A DNA stretch of 64,000 nt, taken from Patiria pectinifera (lineage: Eukaryota > Echinodermata > Asteroidea > Valvatida > Asterinidae). Position 1 is the stretch's first letter. Each line of letters starts with the position of its first letter. Location: contig CM057142.1 of NCBI GenBank assembly GCA_029964075.1, positions 25,856,392 to 25,920,391 on the forward strand, in the 5' to 3' direction. This document shows, piece after piece, positions 32,753 to 45,944 of the stretch. A model generated the notes under the pieces. That model did no database searches, was not told the origin of the DNA, and saw nothing but the letters and a program-made list of their open reading frames with translations. A program made the translations under genes and the position numbers.

Positions 32753-35331
32753 TATATACATGCATTTAAGACTCAAGGAGCATCACACCCCCCCCCCCTC
32801 AAAAAAAATTAATATCTTTAGACCAAATAATCTCAAGAATTGGGCTCGGTATCTGTGTGTGAATAATGGCTAAACAATCAAAACTTTTTCAGCATTACCC
32901 TGTTGCTGATGACCATGTTGCTGTACATGCTTGCCTGAACTAAGTATGCATAGTTATCAAGGACACTGCGAGGTCTGGGTATGAGCTCATGTCTAGGATG
33001 ACATCCTCTCCATTGCACGTTCACAATACAAGGCCAATCCAAGTAATTGTGATGTCAGTATTGGAAGAGAAGAGTTATAATAACTAGGAACGATTCTAGT
33101 CTATGATGACAATAGGTTCCGGAGTTTATCCCAACCGAACAAAAGTGCAGTTAACCCGATGACCTCTAGCTCCCAAAGTGAACAGACTGTCAGTAGCAGC
33201 CTCGAATTCTATACATTTTTCAAGTTGAGTTCTGTTTTAAGCTCACAGCTAAATTTAACAAACATAACAACGCTGTGGTTGAAATAATATGACTATGAAA
33301 AACCTGAAAACCCAGTATAGATGAATAATATGACACATGTAGACAACTGTTGTAACTACCTGCCCCAGTGTTTCTAAAAGAATCCAGAACATGCATGCAT
33401 TGAGTTTAAATTGAGACATGGAATTTGTACCATGGTGTTGTACCTAACAAACAATGGTGAATGCCGATGAAGACCAGTGCACAACATGACTAAACTTGTT
33501 TGCCTCCTTAAATTCAGCTCAGTCTGCCGAAACAAAAATGTGTCATTGTTTCGGATTTTCTTAGATATCATATAAGTTGTGGCTTTAAGCTGTTTGGTTG
33601 CTTAACATGAATTTTATAAGATTAACACAATGCTTTATAACTGTAGAGCAAGTGACAGTAACTGCCAGGAATGACTAAATAAAGTCCTAATGCAATTCTA
33701 AAAGTTGAAGCCCAGTGCTTGTTAACAGTGTCCAATTCGCTTTCTCCGAGGAGTTTTGATCAGTACATTAATTGCCATGGATAACAATGATAATCTCGGT
33801 TCCAAGAATCAGGAAAATTCTGCTTTCAAAGGTGTTAAAGACAGCTTAATTTACCAGATTTCGCTTTCTGCTCAACTTAAGTGGGAAAATCGCGTCATGG
33901 ACTGAATAGCTTAAATGGCGACATTTGGGACCAATTTCGTCATTTTTAATACATCTCACATTTCTGTTAAGAACCAGAGGTATAAACTCGACGTTCCGTT
34001 CAGTATGCTCCGACCGTCTTCAGGAGAGTGCCTCAACTCTAAGAAAGTAAACACTTAAGTACCAAAAAAACAAGGGGTTTGGTCATAGTTTGGTCATATA
34101 GTTGCAAACAGTACACATTTTTGTCTTCTCAAATTTCTGAGCTGTGCGCAAGGGGTGCAGGAGGAGGCCATGAGCGATGGGCGTTCCTCCACCCTCCCTT
34201 AATTACGTCACTGGAAATAAGCCCCTTTACTTTCTTTTTTTACTAACCCTCGAGCACATGGGCGTCATTTCTCAGCTAAGGCCATGAGAATCGTGATTTA
34301 ATTACTGGTCTTCAAGTTCAACCGTACGCAATGTTTTGGTGAAAATAGATAGTTGGTATAGGTGTACTTGTCTGTGGTGAGGCAGTGCACGTCATTTCTA
34401 GTTCCGCAGTAATTTAGCCATTTATCGGGGAATATGAATCCCCGACAGCCCACTGGATAACTCACAAATATGTGCAGTATAGGGTCTTGGAATGCCAAAA
34501 TTATAGGTAAGGGGCCTACAGTTATTTTCAATTTTCAGGTATTCAAAATTCATGGGTCGTGAGAGTTTAGACCCGTTGACTAAAGTATAAGCCTGATCCA
34601 CCGTCAACCAGTCCACCTTTCAGACTCGACCCTACCCTCGTGGGTAAGATGTAACATATTTCCAGGCCAGGGGTGTTTCAAGTCCGGGCGATCGATTTTG
34701 GAATGATTATTGATCGCGTGAAGTTCTGCGGAAATTCGGTTTTTCCACGAAAAGGAGAAATGAACTACATGTAGTTTGCTCAGTAGCATACAAGTGACCT
34801 CTTGTTTAATTTTTTATTTAAAAAGCGTACACTCCTAAAAAAATACTCTCAAAATTTTAATCACATCCAAGGCGCTCAACATCCAGAAATGAGCCTGACA
34901 TTAGCATCAAAGACCACGAATTTTGGGATTTTTTTTGATCCCTTGTTAGCAGCACTTTGACTACATTTCTATCCGTTCCTCCTGTCGGCTTTTATTTCTA
35001 CAACCAAAAGTGTTTAGCCATGATACAAAAAGGCTGTAGGCTAATTTGTGCGCATAGACCTAACCTGATATTTGTTTATGATGACGAGCATGAGTGGATG
35101 ATGATGATGGGGGGGGGGGGGTTCAGGCGATAATTAGGAAATGCATTATGTTATTCAGGGAACGCAAGGAAATTAGATATTGTTTTGTTATGCGAATAAT
35201 TAACAATGGTCAACCAGAGGAAGGGGGGGACCTACCTGAACCACCCCTTTGATCCACCCTTGCAATCCAAACGAGAAAGCGGGAATTTTGAGTACCCTAA
35301 CCCCCTCCCCAGGGCCAACATTCGCGGCTGA

Positions 35332-35519
35332 AATTCAGCGGTGGGCACGAACGAATACTCGGATGGATCTTCACTCGGCAACTACACCTGCGAGGTTGTC
35401 AATTCATACACACAGCCGTATTGGAATATTAACGTGTCCTCTGACGGTGACGTCTCAATATTAATGGTGGTTGTATCGCCCCATCTGGGAGAACGTGCCA
35501 AAACAGGTCATGCGTTAAA
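35332..35519 (+). other. Possible immunoglobulin-like exon or relic
   Basis: One frame reads SLGNYTCEVVNS, then about 30 residues with alternating hydrophobics (VSILMVVVSP). This resembles the end of an immunoglobulin domain, where a G-x-Y-x-C segment precedes the last strand. A stop lies just upstream in frame at 35329, so any exon must start between there and the motif, for example after the 'ttcag' ending at 35338. The donor would be a weak gtcatg after 35507. No partner exons were found. It may be chance. Confidence 0.25.
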
Positions 35520-36914
35520 CTATATCAGACTATTTTAACATCGTATAGTCAATGAAATATTAATTTCAAAGGCTATTAAATATTCCTTTTCGCGACTTTG
35601 ATGTAGGCTAGTTCTATCTATATATAACTCTATGCTCCCCAAAATATCAAACTAAAACCCGTATTGGTCTACACACATTTAACGTGTAAATGTTAGAGTA
35701 TAGTTATTTTTCTAAATAAGGCTGTGTTCTCGCGCCAAGAATTCGTGCGTATGGCTTACATTGTAGGTTTGATTTTCCTTAAGCTGAAAAAAAAATCACC
35801 AAAGGTCAACGAAGACGTGTCCAGATAGCTTCGAAAATGTTAGGAAACGGTAGGAATCCCACCCGTTTTGGTCAAGTGATGTTGGCGCCTACTTGACCTC
35901 AGATTAGTTAGTTGACTAAGAATCTTTAGTTCTAAAAACCAGATTCAAAGATGTTGGATTGGTCCAGCGTACAGCACTATTGAATAGTTTCCTCTGGTAC
36001 AGCAGCAGCTGGCCTTGCATACTTTCCGAGCCATGGGTCGGGCAGGATGCGTTGCAGTGCCCCACTCGCCTTGATAACTTTTGGCCCCAACAAACAACTT
36101 CCTCGGAAGATATCAAGGGAGCCATTTCCGCAGTCTGAAAGCTAATTAATCGATAAAAGCTCAAATAATTTTGGGTGTGAATTGAATGATTTGATTTGAC
36201 AATGACTTGATTTCTCTTGAGAAGAGGAAAAGTGGAGTCAAAGTTGGAATCCACCCTCACTCGAGGCCTGTGCTCGGTGCTCCCGGCCCATGGATATCAA
36301 GAACATGACTAAACCCACTTAAGTGCCCCTCCAGAAAATAGACCTTATATTTACGAGAAAGTCATCGTATTCCCTGAATCTGTTTTATAAATTGTGAACA
36401 GTTGAATGGAATGGTGCCAGACTATTTTATGATTGGAGTGCGTTCCAAGTCTCGCTTTTTTTTTGGGGGGGGGGGGGGGGTTATATGTCACTTAAAACAT
36501 TTGGATAGGCCTATGTTTAATGACCGTCAAATTATTCATCAGATCAGACGGGTATTACTCTGTAATGAACTTTCAGTTATTGCTTTTATTTCTACTCGCA
36601 AGTTCCAAAAATTAATACTTTACCTCGCTTTCAACTTAATATGACCGATTCGTGAATAAAGTCTATTGGACCCAAGTTACACTGTGGAATGTTTGGCAAC
36701 GGTAATCACTGCCTTATTGTGGAATCTCGGCAGCATTTTTATTCTAATGAGTTCAAATCTGCAAACGTAGACCGTGACACTTGCATGATCCCAACCGTTT
36801 ATTGAGGCAAACGGAAATGTGTTTTCCGACCCCACCCCATCCTCAACCTTTGACCCACAGCATCCCAAGTCCCGTCCCTTCCAAACAATTGCCCGATTTT
36901 ACTCGTCGCCACCA

Positions 36915-37147
36915 AGTAGCGTATCCAGGTTTTGGCCCGGGGCAGAAATGATGAAAAAAGTGGCCCCTTTTCGTTCGTAGAAACGGTAAAAAGCAGGGAA
37001 GGGTATCACTACTAGCATGGAGGATTTTCTTCCTCCTTGCCACTAGTAGCGGTACGTCGAGAGGTGCTGGTTCTTTCCTTAAAAAGTGGCCAAATGACGA
37101 CGGGCGGGGGATGGGGGGGGTGTCCCTGCCCCCGTGGATACTCCACT
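36915..37147. mobile_element. hAT-like element (233 bp)
   Basis: Left end AGTAGCGTATCCAGG and inverted right end AGTGGAGTATCCACGG. Flanks CGCCACCA (36907-36914) and AGCCACCA (37148-37155) match at 7 of 8. Contains an internal 'actagcatggagga' / 'cctccttgccactagt' inverted pair and G-runs. Confidence 0.65.
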
Positions 37148-38429
37148 AGCCACCACTGCAGTGCCAACCGTCACTTAAACCATCAGCAACTTATCCCGGG
37201 AACTTGACATCGGGCACCGCCTATATAGACTCACAGTCAAGGATTTAAGTCTTTCCGACTGAGAAAGAAGAAAATCCCGCCAAACTCATTGGCAACTTGA
37301 AACGCCCACTACGCCGACTAGCTCCCCCGAAATATGGAGTGGGGTGGGACCGTCTTTGAATTCAATTAATGTGGTCTTTTTGGCTCAGTCCATTTTTTTT
37401 CTGTGACCAGAGATGAAGTGTTAAGGTGGGAGTGCGGGGCCAATGAAATACCCCCTCACAGCTCCATGCTCACAGGGTGCACAGGACTGAGTACTTGTGT
37501 GTTCAGCTGTGTAAGGCTGACAGCTGTGTAAGGCTTACCCGCACACTTACCAGCTAGCAACCTGTTAGCTGTTAGTATCCCATGAGGGCTCGATTGCACT
37601 GTCTTGCCCCGTGTTTGACCTTAGCCGTGTGACGTCATTGGCAGGACAGTCGCGTGCCCCTACACGTGCCAGTCGCGAGTGAAGGTATGCAGAAAGATGA
37701 CGTGCTGCTGAAGCTAAGCTTTGTGGTATATGGTAGCCCCGAAGCTGAGTGTAGTACGACCATAGATTTCCATCATTACATCATGAATTTCCTTATCAAC
37801 ATTGCGACTTTCCTTGGCTACATCTCGAAGAAAACTGCATAACTTCATCTCCCACCGCAAAAATTATGATTTACAAAAGATCAAAATATTTTCTTTGATA
37901 TTTTCGATATTTTTGGCGAGCGGGAATTTGCCTAGTACTTTGTACTCATAATAGACGCAGTAATGTCAAATTGTACGCTCCGTCCGCAATTCTTCGCCCG
38001 AATCCAGAATTTTTATTGCCGTTATGTACGAATACTGGTCTCTGTGTATCCTCCTTTTATACAAGATAGTTAACCACAAGTAAGAAATTAACTCAAGTAT
38101 CCTTTCAGACAATGCTGCGCTGCGTGAAACAACCTTTACCGACGTCTTCCGAAGTCTTTACATGGTGTCTCTCATGTTTTGTCGGAAAGTTAATCTCATT
38201 TGGGCATGCATTATCGCTTAATGTCAGTTGGTCACATAATAAACACTTGCAATTATCTTCTTGACAAGATGCTTTCGGCTTTGTGATATAGGTCAAACTT
38301 CCTATCTGCGCATGTCCGCTGTTCATGTTCTAATCAATTCAAGTCGAGTGTTTCCTCTGTGTTTTATATATAGCTAACCTTTTTCCTCAAGTACTCATCG
38401 AGCTGATTATATTGCGAGGAATGGAGCGA

Positions 38430-39188
38430 GGCAGAGAAGAAAACATCAACCTGTTGGAAAATTGGAATGAAAATGAAGGAAACTAAGCAACTAGTGTAGG
38501 CCTACAACCAATTACAAAAGAAAGATACGTCAGTTAATCGTAAATTAACAGAAAGATGCATGATAAACGAAGCAACTCGGCGGAGGGTAAAGAAATAGTG
38601 ACAGAGGGACGGGTAGAGAGGGGAAGGGTAAGGCCGAGAGAGCGAGAGAGAGCTAAAAACTAAACAGATGAGCACTCGGAAATAAACAGAGCGTGAACAG
38701 AAAAGAACAGCAAGATACTTGGGGCAATTCAGGGTAGGGCAATTTAGAGGTACCTCCCCTAAGCTATAGGAAGAGAGAACAAACTGGAAAAGTTACAAAG
38801 CTATTGAGGAAAGTAGGAAAACAAATGGAGCACACGAAAAGAACAACGTACAGCATATATGTAGAGAATATACCTTCACCGAACAGGGAGGTGATAGAGC
38901 ACAAATTAGTAGTTTAATATTATATGCAGATCGGAGCAGGGGAAGAGCAGGACTATGTCTTGTAGAACAGGGAGAACAGAATGTAGCATAGAAAGATCAG
39001 AAGAAAGGTCAGTTTGAAGCTGTAAACAATGGTAGAAAAATGCTTGAGTATTGTTGCTGGTGTTGTTTGTCTTGTTTTGTCTTGTACTGTTGGGCACATC
39101 CACCACAAGCTTCGGCTTTTTGGGATGATGCCTCCACGGAGTGAAAATAAATGTTTATTGAATTGAATGGAATTGAATTGAATTGAAT
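38430..39188 (+). mobile_element. Probable 3' end of a LINE
   Basis: A purine-rich stretch is followed by 'cacaagcttcggctttttgg', 'gtgaaaataaatg' and a TTGAA microsatellite (about 39157-39188). A 3' stem-loop followed by a short tandem tail is typical of CR1/L2-type non-LTR retrotransposons. No reverse transcriptase is visible upstream, so this is a 5'-truncated copy if correct. Confidence 0.45.
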
Positions 39189-40276
39189 ATATCAAAAAGC
39201 ACAATAGACCTCCGCTGAGCACGCCGTTGCCATTCAGACACCATTCGAACTCTTCATTTAATGAATGATGCTTTGAGTTTGTGTTGATGAAACAGATCTA
39301 TAATAAATCTACCAACATGAGGTAATGTTGATCTCAAAACAAAATAATGGACTAAATTGGGTCAACACAATACAAGAGGTTTGAGAACCTGTGTCAGTAT
39401 TTTCCTCTCTTTATCAACGGCACAAGAAAAAATCCGGCGGCGGGAAATCGGATTTCCTGCATAATTGATAAAGGACCCCGTATAACGAGATAGATATTAG
39501 TTTGGGAGAAGGCCAACTCACAGAAACAATGGCCGAGGAAGTCAGCCCCTGCACTTCCGTCCCGGTTTCAGGAATATCCAGCCGCATCATGTCATCTCTT
39601 TTTTTCGGTGATTGTTTATCGTGTGTATCCGTTCCAAGCACACCATGAGGTTCCGATAAAGATAATAAAGTGACCTTATTTTGGCAGAGAACTCAACGAG
39701 CCACCAAGGAACTGTTCTGGATAATGAAACACAAAAGTATCCAAGTTACACGTCTTGCTTGAAAACATTCAGGGCTGGGCTGGGGAGAGGGGAGCAGGCA
39801 TGACACAGCTCATGCATCAGGTTGTTTTATCAGACTTGGATAAAACTACCTCTTTCGCGCTTGCAAAGGGCTATACCTTCGACTGCTGTATCATCGTGCA
39901 CATTTTTAACCGGGCTCCTAATGACAATGGCCGTTAAAGAAGTCATTATGCGTTGTTCGCTTAAATTCGGGTCAAAGGGGTTAGGATGTGACCTTAATTG
40001 AGTTAATGCCGCAGAGGATGTGATGGAACATTGCGCCTGTCGATATTCATTTACGGAATGGGCGTTCATAAAATCATTTCGCACATTGCGTGTACCCGTG
40101 GGAGGGCGTCCTAGTTTGGGCAGGGTTCATGGCTTTCTCTTTGGGATCATGAGTGATCGATCTCCATTAGAGGATGACAAGTAGATAAAGATAGATCTTT
40201 GGTCTTCTTTCTTAGCAAGAGTCAAAGGCATTGAGTGTTCACTAAGACAGAATGAAGCAACGTGGACTTATTGTAC

Positions 40277-41023
40277 GTATTTCACCCATTTCAAATCCCT
40301 TCCCATTCCATCAAATCGCATCACATCCCATTGCATACCATCGCATCCCATCGCATCCAATCCAATCCCATCCAATCCCATCCAATTCTGCCCCAACCTA
40401 TCCGGTCCCATCCCATATCATCTCACCGTCCAAACTATACCGTTCCAGGGCCGTTTCATCCCATCCTGTCCCAGCAGGGCCTCTCCATCCCATATCCAAC
40501 TCCATCCCATCACATCCTGTCCAATCCAATAATATCCCGCTCCATTCCACATCCCATTCCGTCCTATCCCATCCATCCATGCAATCCCATCCGAATCCCT
40601 CCCATCCCATCCCATCCTGTTCCGTGCCTGCCTGTACCACCCAGTGTCACCCCGTGCCACACAATCCCATCCAGCCCCACCCCGTCCCACCCCATCCCAA
40701 TCCATACCACCCATCCTACCCAATCCCATCTCATAAAACCCACCCCATCCAAACTCATCCCATCCCATCCAAATCCAAATCCATACCACTCATCCCACCC
40801 AATCCCATCTCATAAAACCCACCCCATCCCATCCTATCCAACCTCATCCCACCCCGTCACATCCAGTCACACGTCATCTCACTTACGACTTACCCCGACC
40901 CTTCGCATCCCATCCCATGCCATTCAATCCCATGCCATTCTATCCCACTCCCATCCCACCCAATCCCATCCCATCAAATCCCATCCCAAACCAACCCGTC
41001 CCGTTCCGTCCCAATTTAAAAGG
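40277..41023. repeat. Degenerate CCCAT satellite (about 740 bp)
   Basis: Tandem pentamers and hexamers of the CCCAT/CCATCC type with many substitutions. The strand bias (C-rich, almost no G) suppresses stop codons, so reading frames of up to several hundred codons stay open on both strands. None has non-repetitive coding content. Confidence 0.92.
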
Positions 41024-41696
41024 TCCAAATGTTTCAATATTGTTGAGTGGTTAGCTCTTAAAAGGGCGATAGGGTACTTCAGGACTACTTTAGTTCATGT
41101 AGAATTCATCGTTATGGGGATGATTTCTCCCCAAACGTCATTGCATAACACCCCCCCCCCAAAAAAAAGTGAAAGACGGTCAGCTTTATCAGACAGGCTT
41201 CATTTCCTATGTAATTTAAATACTTTGGAGAGGGATGGGTATTTCTCTTTGTTTCTTGAAGTCGGGGTATTGGTGTCGATGACAATTTATTTACTTACCT
41301 GCAGTCCTAGAGGTTTTTTGGGAGCGTCAAACGTGGCTAATTCAATAATAGCCGAGCATTTATCCAAATATACTCATGTGCAAAATGCATTCACCGTTGG
41401 GTTACAATTCTTACTTCATCCAAATAAATTTTATCATCTAAACGTATATTGCGTTTTTGTACCAGGGTTTGGTACGGCATACGGGTTATATATCTCAAGT
41501 GTCTTGCCTGTCACTGCCTCATTGTGGAACTCCTTGGCAGAAACGTCACAGCGACCAATTTCCCGGCATACAACACACAGGAAGCTCGACATGTCTTCCG
41601 TCGGGTATTATTTAAGGGCCAATCATCAAGTGAATTTTTTTTTAATGAAACATATTTTGTGTAACTTTTTACTCCTCTTAAATGTGTGAAAAGTGT

Positions 41697-42105
41697 TTGA
41701 CATCCGTTTTTGGTTAATTTTATTGAAAAGGGCACTCCTTCAAACATTACAAAAAAAATCACGCTGTTCCGGACAACTGAGGACGCTGTTGCTGTGATGT
41801 CATTTCAGGAAGACACTGTTCAGTTTTGGGGTTTTCTGTTCGAATAGTGAACCCAAAAATGTGTTGCTTGAAAACATTTGTGAGAAACGTTTGCTCATTG
41901 CCTTACTTCCATGTTCTAACACAATCACCAAAGATAAGAAAATTCACCACAGCAAAATATGCAAAATTCTGGCAACTTTTGTGCTGAAATAGCTGTAACA
42001 TTGAGGTTCCTGCCTGAAATGACGTTCATCACACATTACTTATGCATGGAAATTCGCATTAGCATAGCAATTAAAAAGGCACCAAAATGCCCTTGAAAAT
42101 GGCAA
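41697..42105. repeat. Dispersed repeat of about 410 bp, copy 1
   Basis: Matches 59482-59892 in inverted orientation over its whole length. Shared blocks include 'atgtcatttcaggaagacac', 'gtgaacccaa', 'gctgaaatagctgt' and 'cgcattagcata'. Class unknown. The two copies lie on either side of gene B. Confidence 0.8.
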
Positions 42106-42429
42106 AACGAAAATTGAAAATACGATTAAATGGGACACAAAGGAGCATTTTCAAGGATTGCATTTAAAAGAATTGACATAGCGTGGGCCCATTAAGGGAA
42201 GTCAGCTTTCATGATAAGTGCAATAAATTTACCACGCACCTCTGCGAAAGGCCGCGGACAAAAGCTTCGCTCATTGATCTCCATAGAGGACGGATTGATC
42301 TCGTGCCGTGCTTGTGCACGCGCGCGCGGCGCGCCGGCGCGTTTGCTGTCAGAGACAGGTAAACGCGCATTACTTTTTCACTTTATTTACTTTGGAAAAT
42401 GGGTGGAATTTTTACAGGAGGGAGTTCAA

Positions 42430-43170
42430 AGCGCTCTCCAAAAAACAAAAAAAAAAAAAAACTAACTGAACGATGAAGAGTTACCCCTCAATCCCTCGAC
42501 AGCTCCTTTTCTTGTCACTTTCTTCATCTTTCTTGATATTCACTTTCTTATTATTACAATTTCTCCCCCCCCCCCTTTTTCCTTTTTTTTCTAAAAATCC
42601 CTCTCCCAAAAATGATTGTATTTTTAAAAAATTTATTATTTTTTGCACATCAATCATTACAGCACATTGAAACTCCTCCATCAATGAAATGATTCTTGAA
42701 ATAATGATATGCTGAAATGACATTTTTTTTTAAAACAACACTCACACGAGAAATTGTATGGAAATGATTCATAATGATTGATATATTTATTAATAAAAAC
42801 ATAAAAAAATTTATTAAAAAAAAAAAGAAAAAACCTTAATCTTACAAGTAATTAGTAAAAACTTCTCCGTCTCCCTAGATTGATCAGGAATGACGTCGTT
42901 CTCTTGTATTGTTGTGTGTGAAAGGAGATGAAAACCAAACCAAAACCAAAATTTTATCAAAATAATTCTAAGCTACACTCTTGTTTTTGTTTATAATTAA
43001 AATATTTATCTATACTTCTGAAAATAAAAATATAATATATGTAAGTAATGGGAAATCTTTGTGATGAAATGACGGTTATTAATGGCTATAGCTAAAAAAT
43101 ATATAATAAGGCACACACAATAATTTCAGACTGTAAAAAAACTCATTTTTTTTTTTTTTTTACAACACAC
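42430..43170. other. AT-rich block with homopolymers
   Basis: Long A and T runs, with very low GC compared with the flanks. Just outside are CpG-rich pieces near 42310-42335 and 43345-43375 (runs of CGCG). No gene or clear repeat boundary seen. Confidence 0.6.
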
Positions 43171-44019
43171 TCAAAAAATAATGTGCCATCCATCTTCTCT
43201 CAAAAAATACTTTCGTTGAACTCTTCTTCCAAAAGACTCGTCTGCAGTCATTTTTTGCTATGGCTTTGCTGAAGTTCTTTGTTTGATATGCCTCCGTTCG
43301 AACACAACACCTGAGCGAATTTGTGTTCTTTACCCTTTTCAAAAAACGCGCGCGCGGACGCACGTTCGTACGCGATGGCCTATCCAGTCTGTGTATATGG
43401 AGATCAATGGCTTCGCTAACTGCGCCTGCAATAAGGGCCCCCAATTATTGCTTTGTGTTAGCACTAGATTAATATGTGTTCAACGCGATAAGACCAGTTG
43501 CAATTCTAATTGCTGTTGTTGTGGGATTGTTAGGCTTTCTATATAGAGTCATTAGGTTCATATGCAGCATTTGCATAATGGTGTAGGTCAGTTGAAGCAT
43601 TTATTATTCATCTAGATAATAGTTGAAACCATGGAAACGAGGAAACAGAGTGGTGATGAAATGTTGATGTCAACTGTACGGGCATTTACTGGTAAAAAAA
43701 CCCTCGACATGAATAACACGAAGTACCGAGCTGCGTATAATGTTATACAAACCATTTTAATATGGAACTTGGTAATAAACGAGATTCTCTTATAATCAGA
43801 CTTAATTTTAAAACATTGGATATGAAAATGGAGTTAGATCTATTTGATAGGGGCAAATATTTGTTTAATGTGATTCAGTTACCGACGCCTGGTATATTCA
43901 GCACCGTCGTCAGCTCCAGGCATTATAGGAGGGGCCAAGGTACCGGCTAGGAGGCACACCAAAAGAAAACAAAAACAAATCGTATCTCATTTTGATGCTT
44001 ATGTTTGTTGCCGATAAGG

Positions 44020-44090
44020 GGGGGGGGGGGAAGGCAGTTGCTCGCCGGGGGGCTGCCCCCCCCCACCCCCACCCCCAGCGACGGGCCTAG
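44020..44090. repeat. G/C homopolymer tracts
   Basis: A G-run followed by C-rich runs, resembling the interiors of the hAT-like elements with G/C tracts in this window. No paired ends found. Confidence 0.5.
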
Positions 44091-44765
44091 GAACATTCCT
44101 TCTTGCATGTTGATTGATGACCGTATTGACAGCTAAATGGCATGACAGATAATTCGGGTGTCGCCAAACCTTTTGGGTTATTGGTTCGAATCTCAGTGAA
44201 ATCTTTCTGGTTTTCAGCACACTTTCTCGCTCTGCTGCTGAGACAGTCCGCAAAGTCGAGGCTAGCAACTTTGTACTAGTACGGGGCTCGTTTGGCTGAT
44301 CTCGGCAGCCAAGGCTTAGGGTGCCGCCTCTTTTCCTCCTCGTTCCATGGTGTTTCGCATTCGGGTTCGATGATATGGATGGACACAGAAGGAGGTGTGG
44401 TGGGCCGGGAAATCCGAGATCCCAGAAGAGTCCTTTATGGAGTCGGCAGGGAATTCATTCCTTAAATCCCAAGTCCGGCTCCTGAATGCTCGGTCAACAC
44501 CACATATTTCATTTGTTTCTTCCAACCCTTTGAAACTTGAGTTGAGAGTAACTCTGGCATGCAAAATGGGCATTTTAGAATTATAAAACATCCCATATTA
44601 AATATCCATGTCAGCAAAAATGTTCTGAGTGAAAAGAAAGTTTGGACTGATTAATCACGTGCTGTTAGTATATCAATAAAGTTAGCACGCGTGCACATAT
44701 TCAGGGGCGTCGGTAGAACATTTTCAATGGGGGGGGGGGATGTCGGACCATGATTTACTCCTCAG

Positions 44766-44965
44766 TTCATCGATGATATTGCACGTGTGTGTCCTCGATT
44801 TACACCATGAACAAACGCACTCTTGTTTTACTATACTCCCGAGGACAACGCTTTGTGTTTTCCTTTGTCCCTGTAATGTAACACACTCCCATAGACTAAG
44901 CACACAAACCTACCACAGAGGACCGTTTTGAACAAAAGAACCAACTCCGGAGGACTGAAAGAATC
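44766..44965. repeat. Dispersed repeat, copy 2
   Basis: Same family as 16790-16980. Its left part also matches 30480-30541, so the element seems to combine both segments. Confidence 0.65.
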
Positions 44966-45509
44966 TGTTGGCTCTGTCCCCGGGGTTTTTTCCATACACA
45001 AATGAAAACCAAGTACACAGCACCACCAAGGGCGGGAGGGGGGGCGCAAAAGCGGGCCATTGCCCCCCCCTAAAGAAAAGAACAACCTAACTTTTCTTAA
45101 AGGTGACGTCGCAATAAAGGCAGGCACTGCGTCGGGTACACCACCATCTTTTGCTTTAAAAAAATGCTTAAAGTGGTCATAAATTGCATCAGATCCCACC
45201 ACAGAGCATCTAGAATCCAAAAGAACCCCACGACGTTATTTTTGGAACCAATTTTTTGGGGGACCAACACTTTTTTGTCCCCCCCCCCCGTGTACATGTA
45301 CAACATAAACTATCCATGTAGGTTTCAACCCTACCCAGGCATGGATGTTATCAAACGATGGGTGAAATCGCACAGGTTAAAAACTTATCCATATTACCTT
45401 GGACCATTTTTTTTTAATGTTTTAAAAACTGAAGCTACATCATTTTGCGCTTCCAATTCCCTGTTTCAGATTCATGGCATTTAGTGCAGTGTAAACACGG
45501 ATATGAAAC

Positions 45510-45543
45510 CACGTGACGTCACTACTGGGAAAGTCATCACGTG
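45510..45543 (+). promoter_or_regulatory. Candidate promoter elements of gene B: E-box/CRE cluster
   Basis: CACGTG (45510-45515) overlaps TGACGTCA (45514-45521), and a second CACGTG lies at 45538-45543. These are consensus sites for bHLH-zip and CREB/ATF-type factors. They lie about 310-345 bp upstream of the gene B ATG, in a moderately GC-rich segment. Function is inferred from motif and position only. Confidence 0.4.
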
Positions 45544-45853
45544 AGGGCCAGCTTCCGCTAGTTGTCTGTGTGCATGCATGCTGCCCCTGCCCCGCTAGCT
45601 GCAGGCAGGCATTCAGCTGGTGAAACGTCGGTGAATCAGTCGGGAGTAATGCACGCTCTCAGAGCCGGTGGAACTAGGACAGTGGGTGGCCGTAGCCGCG
45701 GTGCACCGTGCCCCAGAACTTGCGCCTTGTACGCCAAGTACCCAGGTTCACAGGATTTTTCTTTGCAAGCTACGGTCTGGCCAGTTTGAGGAGTTGAGAC
45801 CTCTCTCAATTTAACAGCGCCACTCCTGAATTTGTTCAAAAGAAAAGTTCGCC

Positions 45854-45944
45854 ATGAGGTGGCAAGTATTGTACCCGCCACTTTCCGTGTTGTTGTGGAT
45901 AGTTGCCGTGCTCTACATAACGCCTGCTAATGGTGTTCAAAACG
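45854..45944 (+). CDS. Gene B exon 1, signal peptide
   Basis: ATG at 45854, then 30 codons ending ...PANGVQN plus one base, followed by a consensus gtgagt donor. The peptide has a basic residue at position 2 and a hydrophobic core. Its phase fits the long exon exactly, giving ...VQNGNDPCPVADSKG across the junction. An 8.2 kb intron follows. Confidence 0.75.

Larger units (their letters stand above)
30980..45480. other. Large intergenic interval between genes A and B
   Basis: About 14.5 kb with no gene I can support. It contains the likely 3' untranslated region of gene A and the repeats listed separately. Non-repetitive open segments are short and lack recognisable domains, apart from a weak immunoglobulin-like segment at 35332-35519. 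Confidence 0.6.

Noticed and set aside
40262..41689. Open frame of several hundred codons rich in His, Pro and Ser
   Set aside because: The first half is translated CCCAT satellite and the rest has no domain. Frames are open on both strands for compositional reasons.
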